From Bacillota bacterium (GTDB taxonomy: Bacteria > Bacillota > Clostridia > Lachnospirales > Lachnospiraceae): a DNA stretch of 20,426 bases. The stretch spans positions 1-20,426 of the forward strand of contig JAEYOQ010000005.1 of the NCBI GenBank assembly GCA_023411555.1. The letters are read 5' to 3'. Shown here piece after piece: positions 7,084-14,197 of this stretch. Each line of letters starts with the position of its first letter. Position 1 is the stretch's first letter. Below the pieces are notes generated by a model that was given only the letters and a program-made list of their open reading frames with translations, ran no database searches and was not told the DNA's origin. A program made the position numbers and the translations under genes.

Positions 7084-8346
7084 TCAGATTTCTATGGTTG
7101 TTTCTAAGCTCCATTCTGTTTCAGGATAAAACTCACCAAAGCCCAGATCTTTTACTCTGATTACTCCCGTTGATGAATCCTTACATGTAAGATTAATTTC
7201 TAGTCGGGTCATACGCTTGGGCCTATCCGGTAGGTTGGTCAGCTGTATCTTCTCCCGGATAATTTCCCTCGACAATACATTTTTTATTATAAGCTCCAGA
7301 TCAGCTCCCCCTTCCGGGATGACCTCTATACTCTTATTCACTTCGTACCAAGGCTCTCCAGCCTCAGCTAGAACCTCCTCCTGGATTTTCGTGTCCTTAT
7401 AGATTCGGATTCCTATAATACTTTTTAACATATCATCATTAAGAAGGATAAATTCCTCCAGTGTTCTATCACCGGACAGCTCCTTTGCTGCATAGCAGGC
7501 ACCCTTTGTAAAAAGGTTATGCCCCATGAACACCCGCCTTCCCGTACACAGTCCACGTATTACCTCATCCGCCCAGCCTCCGCTAAAGCCTATACCGGAG
7601 AAATAAAGTGTAGTCACTAACTTCTTATAAAGTGCATTGCCGGTTATGTTTTCGAATATATATGCATGATTCTCCTGTTTGTTTTGCAACATGCCATAGT
7701 TCAGTTCACTACTGTAATCCGTCTTATTTAAACATGCTATCATAGGCTTTGATCTCTTATTTAGCTTAATCTGATAATATAAAAGACCTTCCTCACTAAA
7801 ATCAAACAATCCCACATCATTCATCCACAGGGACTTGTCCTGGCTAAATGCATAATAAAGATAGGCGCCGGCATGACTCATTACCACTACCCGATCCTTC
7901 TCCAAGCCTAATTGCTCCAAAGCGGTATAGATGCCTTCCACTAACTCTGTGGATGTATTTCGTACCGTCAGGACCATCTTGGTTATCTGCTCGGTAGGAA
8001 AATATCTCTTAATAAGCATCAGGGTTTTACGCAGATATTTCTCCAGTATGACAATAGGATTAAAGGTCTGATCGTATATTTGGACCTGTGTACCTTCTAT
8101 CACCTTGTCCAATATATGATCCACTACAATTCCCTCACCCTTCGCCCCACAGGCTAATGCCTCCTCGCCGAACAGCCATTGCCTTGTATCTGCTTTGACG
8201 CACAATACAGTCGGTATCAGATTCTGCTCATCCTCTTCTCTTATACCAATCGGTATCGGTTGAGAGGTTTTGTGGCTATAACAGCTAATCTGTGTATAAT
8301 CCTCGCATAAATCATATCCTACAATTAATTTTCTCATTGCATCCAT
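7084..8346 (-). CDS. degenerate Hsp70/actin-fold protein (DUF5716-like)
   Basis: The 420-residue protein reads along the whole Hsp70 plan. LIVGYDLCEDYTQISCY (7-23) stands for the first phosphate loop, and IPTVLCV...WLFGEEA (44-63) for the TPSVV..VGEAA region. KMVLTVRN (123-130) and ALEQLGLEKDRVVVMSHAGA (142-161) match the segment before the EPTAAA helix, and VGLFDFSEEG (178-187) the DLGGGT loop. FSGGWADEV (254-262) matches the adenosine GGS loop. The last ~100 residues (EKIQLTNLPDRPKRMTRLEI...TGVIRVKD) match strands of the Hsp70 substrate-binding beta sandwich. The first Asp (12) and Asp 182 remain, but the Gly/Thr of both phosphate loops are replaced, so ATP hydrolysis may be lost. There is no alpha-helical lid or EEVD-like tail. 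I believe this corresponds to DUF5716, from memory. GAAAGG lies 12 bases before the ATG. Confidence 0.72.
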   Translation of the reverse strand: MDAMRKLIVGYDLCEDYTQISCYSHKTSQPIPIGIREEDEQNLIPTVLCVKADTRQWLFGEEALACGAKGEGIVVDHILDKVIEGTQVQIYDQTFNPIVILEKYLRKTLMLIKRYFPTEQITKMVLTVRNTSTELVEGIYTALEQLGLEKDRVVVMSHAGAYLYYAFSQDKSLWMNDVGLFDFSEEGLLYYQIKLNKRSKPMIACLNKTDYSSELNYGMLQNKQENHAYIFENITGNALYKKLVTTLYFSGIGFSGGWADEVIRGLCTGRRVFMGHNLFTKGACYAAKELSGDRTLEEFILLNDDMLKSIIGIRIYKDTKIQEEVLAEAGEPWYEVNKSIEVIPEGGADLELIIKNVLSREIIREKIQLTNLPDRPKRMTRLEINLTCKDSSTGVIRVKDLGFGEFYPETEWSLETTIEI

Positions 8347-8378
8347 AATATAACCATGCCTTTCTCATAGCTTGGAAT

Positions 8379-8592
8379 GGGGATGTTTCAAAACATAAGC
8401 TAACATTACAGGAAAGGATAACATGCATCCCATAATGCACTGTTTGACGGACAGATTATTGATTTTGTATGACAATAGCAGACATTTATGTATGATAATG
8501 GCATACAAAACAATAAGATGTCAGGCAACCTGTGTGTGAGGGATGCGTGTTGTCCTTTCCTGTTTTTATACTACACATTTTGAAACATCCCC
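8379..8592. repeat. 214-bp palindromic element (MITE-like or structured RNA)
   Basis: The ends are perfect 15-bp inverted repeats, GGGGATGTTTCAAAA (8379-8393) and its complement (8578-8592). After a 14-by-14-base unpaired segment comes a second stem: 8408-8431 against 8540-8563, 24 consecutive pairs of which two would be G-U pairs in plus-strand RNA. The apex carries three smaller hairpins: CTGT/ACAG, an interrupted 13-bp stem with arms TTTTGTATG and CATACAAAA, and CAGG-CAA-CCTG. No open reading frame or target duplication was found. It fills nearly all of the gap between the solenoid and Hsp70-like genes and starts 15 bp after the former's stop. It may be a non-autonomous transposon, a transcribed structured RNA or a processing element. 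Confidence 0.75.
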
Positions 8593-8607
8593 CTCCTACA
8601 CAGGCTC

Positions 8608-11600
8608 TTATTTAAGCGGCTTGAAGCAGGCATCTGTCAGATAGTCTCTCTGAATATAATTCTCCATGAAATCCAGCAGAGTACTATCGTCCTTTATCTC
8701 CTCTGCCATCAGCATCATATTGATCTGATTATATTTACCCTCTTCATTCTCGGGGATCTCTGGGTTATATTGAACCTGATAGCATTCCGTAACCGCTTCC
8801 CCTTCCGCATAGCCCTCTGTAAAATAATACTCTAATGTCTCATGGTAGAATAATACAAATTCCTTCACATGTATCCCCATGAATACATTTTCCATCCGCT
8901 CCGTAATATAATCCATTTCCTGCTTCCCAAGTAAGCGATAATGGATATATACGTGATTTCTTGGACTGGTAGTATATGTAATGTAATATTTATTCAATAC
9001 TCTCTCTGGTAGAGCTATCTGATCATGGTACCCTGCAAAGTAGGGAAGTACAATTCCCTTATTAACCATGCCTGTAATCTGCCGCTCAATAAAGCTTTTT
9101 TCATTTTCAGTCAATATCTTATTGTTGGAATTATACCTTAGCCATGCAAGGAGACATACCTCATTCTCATCATAATTTAGTTCCCTTCTCATAATGGGAA
9201 AGAGCTCATTGGGTATACCATACTCATGTACCAGATAATGATAAGCATAAAAGGATAAATACGCCTTAACCAGAGTATGATTTTTAACCTTTTTATAATA
9301 GTCACAAAATACCGGATAGCTTTCCTCGATATGACTTTCGGCAAACAGTATGTGAATAAGTAGTCGTTCATCCAGGTCATGAGTATCTAGCTCAAAGCTC
9401 CTAGCCGCCTTCCACAATCGGAACATGTCTCCCGTGGCTCCATCATAAAAGCGAATCAGATATTGAAGAATTGCTTCGTCGTATTTGCCGTGAATGAAGA
9501 CATAATAGCATAGGGACAACATAATCTCATCCCGCTGCTCTGCCCCCAAGGTTGTCATCCACCCTGAACACATCTTTACCAGGCGATTGACAGTAATCCC
9601 CTCAAAGCCAAAGCTCTCCAGAGCCTTAAGTGCCATCCTGTAAAGCTTTCTTTCTACCATATAATCAATATACTTCGCTCTTTCAACAGGCCTAATGCTC
9701 TGAAGATCAACCTGATCAAGATAGTATTCCAGAAGTTCATCGTTATAATTCTGATAATAATATTCTATCAAGGTCTGATAACAAGCTGTAATATATTCCT
9801 TGGTTAACCCCTCAAGCTGTAACACCTGCCTACGAAGCGTAATGGAAATGTCACTCATAATCCGCTTCTTTTGATAACGGTCAAAGAGATGTAATAGCAA
9901 CATGAAATGGTTGGAATATGCCAGGCATTGATTCTCGTATTCCTCAGGATCAAGATACGGTGTCACATCATAGTCTACAGACTTAATATAATGATTTCCG
10001 ATGCTGTCGATCAAGAATATCTCTGCATTACTTGTAAAAATGTCAACCTGAGTACTCCCTGTATTCAGGACTTGATTTTCTTCAAAGCCTAACTCCTTAT
10101 GAACAACCCTTACACTAACGATATTTGGATTATCACAGGTAAGCTCATGTCGATACATTATATAGGGCAAATGAGCTGAAAGCTCTGTTGTCAACGCATT
10201 TTGCCTTACGAATTCCCGATATAATATTGCCAGATCATGATTAATCTGATGTGCTGCCAGCATCTTCATAGCGAATATCTCCATGCGCTTCAGATAGCTG
10301 CGGTAAATTGGTTCAAGCTTATCCTTATTTCTTATAATATTAGCGTAGAGAAATGCCTTCTTACGGTCGCTTATACTACTATTATAGATAAAATATAATA
10401 ATACAGGCTGAGCCAGAGGCTCCTGTACAGAATAGCTGATTGAGTACATATAGTATTCATAAAGCTCTGTGATTCGAAGCTGTGCTTCGACTCCCAGACG
10501 ATACCATTTAAAATACTTTTCCGACCTTTTTAATCCCTTAATCAATAGACAGCAGATGGCTGATAGGATATCAATATCACCGTACTCATCATACAGCCTT
10601 ACCAAGCTCTTAAATACAATCGGATGATAGGTCTTTCTCTTGTTGGCAAGATAGGTATACTGCTGCGCCAGCTCTCTGGAAATCATCCAATTCTTAATGC
10701 CAAAATTCATGGCTTGAATCTCGAAGTCATTCAATTCGCGAAGCAAGACCGGTTCCTGATTCAAAGCGCATATTGCTTCATAATAGAGAATAGGGCTACG
10801 ACATCCGGCCTCATACTGCAACTTGATATCGGACAGCTTACCTCCTGGACTTATAGCATAGGAGGCATCTATGTTCAGAAGGAACCAGAGTATACGCCAG
10901 TTAGTCTTCTCATTGGCATAATAGGACCGGATTACTCGGGCAGCTTCCTTGATAGCTCCATCATCCTTCTCATATAGCGCGTTAAGATAGAGGTAGGCAC
11001 AGTATTCTACCGTAGATCTACGTTTCCATATAGCCTCTTCCTTTTGAAAGCTGTCAAGCTCTTCCTTCAGGAGCTTCTCATCACCGGATATTAAAGCCAG
11101 ATGGGCCTTGATCAGACCCTTACGATTGCTGTCCTTCCGATCGGGCAGCTTCTCTAGTAAAGCCTCAGCTTCATTGATGTAATTATCCAGATTTATTTTA
11201 TTTAATCGGAAGCTTAGGTAATTATTAATCAACCCCAGTTCCAGCCTCTGTATCTGTCTATGCTCTGTTCTACGTCTCGGATTATTGCGATAGCTACACT
11301 TTACCTCAACCGTTATAGTTTGATAAACTGTCTTTATTACAATTGAACCATAATTCATGCCAGGTCTCAGCTTCTTTGGATCAATGGTATAGAATATCTG
11401 ATGGGTATTCCCAATAAACCGGTCTGCCCATAGGAATTTCTGTTCCAGCTGTATAAAGGGTGCTTCGGTGCTTACTCTGATTTCAGCATAACCCCATTGA
11501 TCCTTGGTCAAAATCACCCTGTCACTGATTTCCTCCCCCGTAAGGGAGTACGATGCCTCTGTCTTATCTGCTATAAGATGAATCCTCGATTTTTTATGTA

Positions 11601-12153
11601 CTGCAACCAAAAACTCCTCTAAAGCCTGGCTGGTGGTAATGCTCTTATTCAGATTACGGTAAATAAAACGATAGCGATCTTCATTTGCCAAAAAGATCTT
11701 CTCAAATTCCTCCATTCGAAAGACCTTCTTTGCCTCAGACCAGTCCATCCTTGCCAGATTGGTAAATTGAAATAAGTCCTTTATCTTGCCTAGGGAAGTG
11801 TTTACTGAGGCAACCTCTATATCAATCCGAAAGGGAAGCGACCTCTCACCACAATCACTTACAATGCTCATCTCACCCTGAATGATTTCTCCGGCCTTAA
11901 GATGATTCGCATGAAAAGTATAGATAACTGTATTGGAACATCCACAGAAGGAGGGGTTCACAATCTGCATCAAACGATTAGAGGAATAGATGATACCCTT
12001 CATCTCCCTCTCCATCGAATTGCTGATGGTGAAGCTGCCTTCATACGATTTTCCCGCTTCTACCGTTATCCTGATTTCCTCCTCAGATAGATATATTAAA
12101 GGAAGCTCATATTCAAAATCTCCATTGGAAAAACGTTCGATTTTATCCTTCAA
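8608..12153 (-). CDS. giant Ig-like plus alpha-solenoid protein (DUF5717-like)
   Basis: The 1181-residue protein has no signal peptide or membrane segment. Residues ~18-115 look like an Ig-type beta sandwich (EIRITVEAGKSYEGSFTISN, later GEMSIVSD and LPFRIDIEV). A helical linker of about 80 residues follows, then a second beta domain of similar plan at ~205-295 (YAEIRVSTEAPFIQL ... YGSIVIKT). The rest, about 870 residues, is an almost continuous series of helices rich in Tyr, Leu and acidic residues, as in TPR-like solenoids. The start is TTG: AAAGGAG lies 8 bases upstream, and an in-frame TAA directly precedes the TTG, so no longer form exists; the next ATG is at codon 48. I associate this architecture with DUF5717, from memory. 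It is the first gene of the block with the Hsp70-like and TPR-like genes. I infer a cytoplasmic scaffold. Confidence 0.75.
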   Translation of the reverse strand: MKDKIERFSNGDFEYELPLIYLSEEEIRITVEAGKSYEGSFTISNSMEREMKGIIYSSNRLMQIVNPSFCGCSNTVIYTFHANHLKAGEIIQGEMSIVSDCGERSLPFRIDIEVASVNTSLGKIKDLFQFTNLARMDWSEAKKVFRMEEFEKIFLANEDRYRFIYRNLNKSITTSQALEEFLVAVHKKSRIHLIADKTEASYSLTGEEISDRVILTKDQWGYAEIRVSTEAPFIQLEQKFLWADRFIGNTHQIFYTIDPKKLRPGMNYGSIVIKTVYQTITVEVKCSYRNNPRRRTEHRQIQRLELGLINNYLSFRLNKINLDNYINEAEALLEKLPDRKDSNRKGLIKAHLALISGDEKLLKEELDSFQKEEAIWKRRSTVEYCAYLYLNALYEKDDGAIKEAARVIRSYYANEKTNWRILWFLLNIDASYAISPGGKLSDIKLQYEAGCRSPILYYEAICALNQEPVLLRELNDFEIQAMNFGIKNWMISRELAQQYTYLANKRKTYHPIVFKSLVRLYDEYGDIDILSAICCLLIKGLKRSEKYFKWYRLGVEAQLRITELYEYYMYSISYSVQEPLAQPVLLYFIYNSSISDRKKAFLYANIIRNKDKLEPIYRSYLKRMEIFAMKMLAAHQINHDLAILYREFVRQNALTTELSAHLPYIMYRHELTCDNPNIVSVRVVHKELGFEENQVLNTGSTQVDIFTSNAEIFLIDSIGNHYIKSVDYDVTPYLDPEEYENQCLAYSNHFMLLLHLFDRYQKKRIMSDISITLRRQVLQLEGLTKEYITACYQTLIEYYYQNYNDELLEYYLDQVDLQSIRPVERAKYIDYMVERKLYRMALKALESFGFEGITVNRLVKMCSGWMTTLGAEQRDEIMLSLCYYVFIHGKYDEAILQYLIRFYDGATGDMFRLWKAARSFELDTHDLDERLLIHILFAESHIEESYPVFCDYYKKVKNHTLVKAYLSFYAYHYLVHEYGIPNELFPIMRRELNYDENEVCLLAWLRYNSNNKILTENEKSFIERQITGMVNKGIVLPYFAGYHDQIALPERVLNKYYITYTTSPRNHVYIHYRLLGKQEMDYITERMENVFMGIHVKEFVLFYHETLEYYFTEGYAEGEAVTECYQVQYNPEIPENEEGKYNQINMMLMAEEIKDDSTLLDFMENYIQRDYLTDACFKPLK

Positions 12154-12179
12154 TTAATAAGCTCCTTTCTCAGGAATCA

Positions 12180-12207
12180 TTGCAAAATATCCAAATTAAG
12201 ATATAAT
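12180..12207 (+). promoter_or_regulatory. promoter of the PLP-enzyme gene
   Basis: TTGCAA (12180-12185) and a perfect TATAAT (12202-12207) are 16 bp apart, giving a leader of about 60 bases before the ATG at 12276. It lies back to back with the minus-strand promoter of the solenoid gene. Confidence 0.6.
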
Positions 12208-12227
12208 AATGTAATAATTATAATTCA

Positions 12228-12256
12228 ATCATAGTAAAAAATCCAGTATTTATCAA
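12228..12256 (-). promoter_or_regulatory. promoter of the solenoid/Hsp70-like block
   Basis: On the minus strand TTGATA (12256-12251) and TATGAT (12233-12228) are exactly 17 bp apart. The start would be near 12221, with a leader of about 65 bases before the TTG start. The -35 lies inside the small hairpin of the opposite gene's leader. Confidence 0.6.
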
Positions 12257-12264
12257 AATACCGG
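12243..12264 (+). repeat. leader hairpin overlapping the PLP-enzyme RBS
   Basis: GTATTT (12246-12251) and AAATAC (12256-12261) pair around ATCA, with outer CC/GG pairs; the last GG is the start of the GGGAGGGAG ribosome binding site. In RNA it could partly mask translation initiation; as DNA it covers the -35 of the divergent promoter. Confidence 0.35.
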
Positions 12265-12275
12265 GAGGGAGTCAT

Positions 12276-13376
12276 ATGTTAAAGCATTCAGATCATTTTC
12301 ATGGCAGTGATTTAGAGACAATAGAGAAGGTATATGGAATAAAGAAGGAGGATATCATTAGCTTTTCAGCAAATGTGAATCCCCTAGGTATCTCCCCTAA
12401 GCTTAAAGCTACATTAGCACAGAGAATCGATGCGATCATGAGCTATCCCGATCGTGAATACAGCTCTCTACGTGGGAAGATAGCCGAATATGTTCATACC
12501 CATATAGATAACGTCATAGTAGGCAATGGATCAACGGAGCTTATATCCCTGTTCATCCAGATAAAGCACCCCAAAAAAACATTAATAATCGGTCCCACCT
12601 ATTCCGAATATGAGCGTGAGGTGGCATTAGGAGGCGGAGCTACCCGCTATTATCGTCTGGATGAAGAGAAGGATTTCGTTCTGGATATATCCTCCTTAGA
12701 GAAGGAGCTTACCTCAGATATAGATCTCCTCGTCGTCTGTAATCCAAATAACCCAACCTCCTCAGCCATAACGAGAAGTGATATGAGAAAAATATTGGAT
12801 ATCTGCAAACAAAAGGGTATCTTCGTGATGGTGGATGAAACCTATGTAGAATTTGCTGAGGATGTTACAAAGATCACCTCAGCCCCCTTAACCGGATATT
12901 ATAACAATATCATCATCCTCCGGGGTATCTCCAAGTTCTTTGCGGCTCCAGGTCTTCGCCTAGGCTACGCCATCTGTGGAAATACAGATTTGCTAAAAGA
13001 AATGAATCAAAGAAAGAATCCCTGGACCATCAATAGTCTTGCTGCTATAGCAGGTGAGATTATGTTCACGGACGAGGAATATATTAAGGCTACCCGTACT
13101 CTGATAGCAGCAGAGCGTGACCGAATATGCTCCAAACTGATTGCCTGTAAAAATATTAAAAGTTATGCTCCAACTGCAAACTTTATTCTGATTAAGATAC
13201 TACCGGAAGAGATCACCTCAATGAATCTGTTCGAGGCTGCCATTCGCAAGGGACTAATGATTCGTGACTGTTCTACTTTCCCCTTCCTAAATAATAAGTT
13301 CATTCGTTTCTGTATTATGAAGCCAGAGCAAAACGATGCCCTGCTTGAGGTATTGTTGGCTGAATTGAATCCGTAA
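12276..13376 (+). CDS. PLP-dependent aminotransferase, CobD/HisC type
   Basis: The 366-residue protein is a fold-type I PLP enzyme of the histidinol-phosphate aminotransferase/threonine-phosphate decarboxylase group. The opening HFHGSDLETIEKVYG and the FSANVNPLGISP stretch are typical of CobD-like members. The PLP lysine is K220 in RGISKFFAAPGLRLGYA. Asp187 in MVDETY contacts the pyridine nitrogen, NPNNP (156-160) binds the cofactor, and Arg344 in FIRFC binds the substrate carboxylate. CobD makes (R)-1-amino-2-propanol phosphate for cobamide synthesis, while HisC acts on histidinol phosphate. No cobalamin or histidine genes are nearby, so the substrate is unsettled; CobD is the better guess. 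GGGAGGGAG lies 4 bases before the ATG. The gene stands alone, divergent from the solenoid block. Confidence 0.88.
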   Translation: MLKHSDHFHGSDLETIEKVYGIKKEDIISFSANVNPLGISPKLKATLAQRIDAIMSYPDREYSSLRGKIAEYVHTHIDNVIVGNGSTELISLFIQIKHPKKTLIIGPTYSEYEREVALGGGATRYYRLDEEKDFVLDISSLEKELTSDIDLLVVCNPNNPTSSAITRSDMRKILDICKQKGIFVMVDETYVEFAEDVTKITSAPLTGYYNNIIILRGISKFFAAPGLRLGYAICGNTDLLKEMNQRKNPWTINSLAAIAGEIMFTDEEYIKATRTLIAAERDRICSKLIACKNIKSYAPTANFILIKILPEEITSMNLFEAAIRKGLMIRDCSTFPFLNNKFIRFCIMKPEQNDALLEVLLAELNP

Positions 13377-13395
13377 ATCATATTAGATTGAAAAA

Positions 13396-13438
13396 GGGTA
13401 ATGAGCTGTTAGCAATTGTTTTGCAACAGCCCATTACC
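13396..13438. terminator. long hairpin after the PLP-enzyme gene
   Basis: GGTAATGAGCTGTT (13397-13410) pairs with AACAGCCCATTACC (13425-13438) with one mismatch. The loop pairs further as GCAA/TTGC, giving about 17 pairs in all. On the plus side only a broken T-rich stretch follows (GGCTTCTTTC). On the minus side a T5 run follows directly. It therefore probably ends the PLP-enzyme transcript and would also stop minus-strand transcription. Confidence 0.6.
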
Positions 13439-13638
13439 TAGGCTTCTTTCGTTCCTTTTCTATGCTGATCTCTACATCCATCCCCCAATCCCCCTTTTTT
13501 TTGGTACGAATTCTAATTTCATTATAGTATTGGATATTTTTATGTCTATGGTATTAATACAAGTTGATAAAATCATAATATAAGTGGTAGAATCATATCT
13601 TCTTAATTTTCTTATGAAAAATTTAATATCTTGATGTC
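13439..13638. other. gene-free AT-rich spacer before marR
   Basis: No supported gene or long repeat is seen. The only oddity is a pyrimidine tract at about 13480-13503 with two runs of five C followed by eight T; the minus strand therefore has two runs of five G. This is too little for a classical three-tier G-quadruplex. Confidence 0.5.
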
Positions 13639-13666
13639 TTGACTTACTAGGATAGCGTGCTATAAT
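13639..13666 (+). promoter_or_regulatory. promoter of the marR-ABC operon
   Basis: TTGACT (13639-13644) and a perfect TATAAT (13661-13666) are 16 bp apart, with TG two bases before the -10 (TGC). This is a strong sigma-A-type promoter. Confidence 0.8.
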
Positions 13667-13675
13667 ACATATCTA

Positions 13676-13687
13676 TTAGGCACCTAA
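13676..13687. promoter_or_regulatory. probable MarR operator
   Basis: TTAGG-CA-CCTAA is a perfect 12-bp palindrome lying about 9 bases downstream of the -10, over the transcription start. A MarR-family protein encoded directly downstream makes autoregulation likely: binding here would block RNA polymerase and release would induce the regulator and both exporter genes. This role is inferred from position and symmetry. Confidence 0.65.
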
Positions 13688-13736
13688 GTATTTTTGTAAA
13701 TTTAAGGAGGAGAGTTCAATCGCAAGGCAATATGAA

Positions 13737-14171
13737 GTGACTCAGCTGATCATCACCTTTCGCGAAATAATGAATGCCATACATCAGCATTCCTATCAGA
13801 AGCTGGAAAATACAAAGCTATATCCCGGTCAACCCCAGTTACTTCGTCACATAAAGGATAACGAAGGAATTACTCAGACTGCCCTATCCAAAAAGCATTG
13901 TGTAAAGCCTGCTACTATCACCGGAATGCTGAACAAATTAGAGGCTAACCATTATGTTTATCGCATCCCGGATGAAGCGGATAAGAGAATGATGAGAGTA
14001 TATCTTACTCCGGAGGGAAGGCATCTGGCAGAGGCAGGAGAAAAATTTATGGAAGGTATGACAAATAGGCTATTTGATGGTTTAACAGAGGAGGAATTAA
14101 AGACTTTATTACATCTGATGCATAAAATCAGAAGCAATATCAACGATAAGTATAACCCCGAGCAATCGTAA
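13737..14171 (+). CDS. MarR family transcriptional regulator
   Basis: The 144-residue form given starts at GTG 13737 with a weak AAGG nine bases upstream. The protein has the MarR layout: an N-terminal dimerisation helix (LIITFREIMNAIHQHS) and a winged helix-turn-helix (GITQTALSKKHCVKPATITG, then MLNKLEANHYV). The wing motif PDEADKRMMRVYLTPEG and long C-terminal helices follow. A far better ribosome binding site, AAGGAGG at 13704-13710, sits 8 bases before an in-frame ATC at 13719, which would add six residues (ARQYEV after the initiator). Either ATC is used as a rare start or an ancestral ATG has changed. It is the first gene of an operon with two ABC exporter genes, and probably represses its own promoter through the palindrome at 13676-13687. 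The ligand is likely a substrate of the exporter. Confidence 0.9.
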   Translation: MTQLIITFREIMNAIHQHSYQKLENTKLYPGQPQLLRHIKDNEGITQTALSKKHCVKPATITGMLNKLEANHYVYRIPDEADKRMMRVYLTPEGRHLAEAGEKFMEGMTNRLFDGLTEEELKTLLHLMHKIRSNINDKYNPEQS

Positions 14172-14197
14172 CCACTTAATAATAGAAAGGAACTCAC

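Noticed and set aside
8370..8601. Target-site duplication flanking the palindromic element.
   Set aside because: Flanks GCTTGGAAT and CTCCTACAC do not match at any length I compared.
12276..13376. Firm assignment as hisC or cobD.
   Set aside because: Family motifs fit both, CobD slightly better, but no histidine or cobamide biosynthesis gene is adjacent in the window.
8380..13431. Similarity between the ends of the 8379-8592 element (GGGATGTTTCAAAAC) and the hairpin after the PLP gene (GGGCTGTTGCAAAAC on the minus strand).
   Set aside because: Only about 17 of 22 positions match, which is expected by chance in a window of this size; the second site also has a separate explanation as a terminator stem.
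13480..13503. G-quadruplex on the minus strand from two runs of five G.
   Set aside because: Only two long G runs are present; at best a weak two-tier structure could form.
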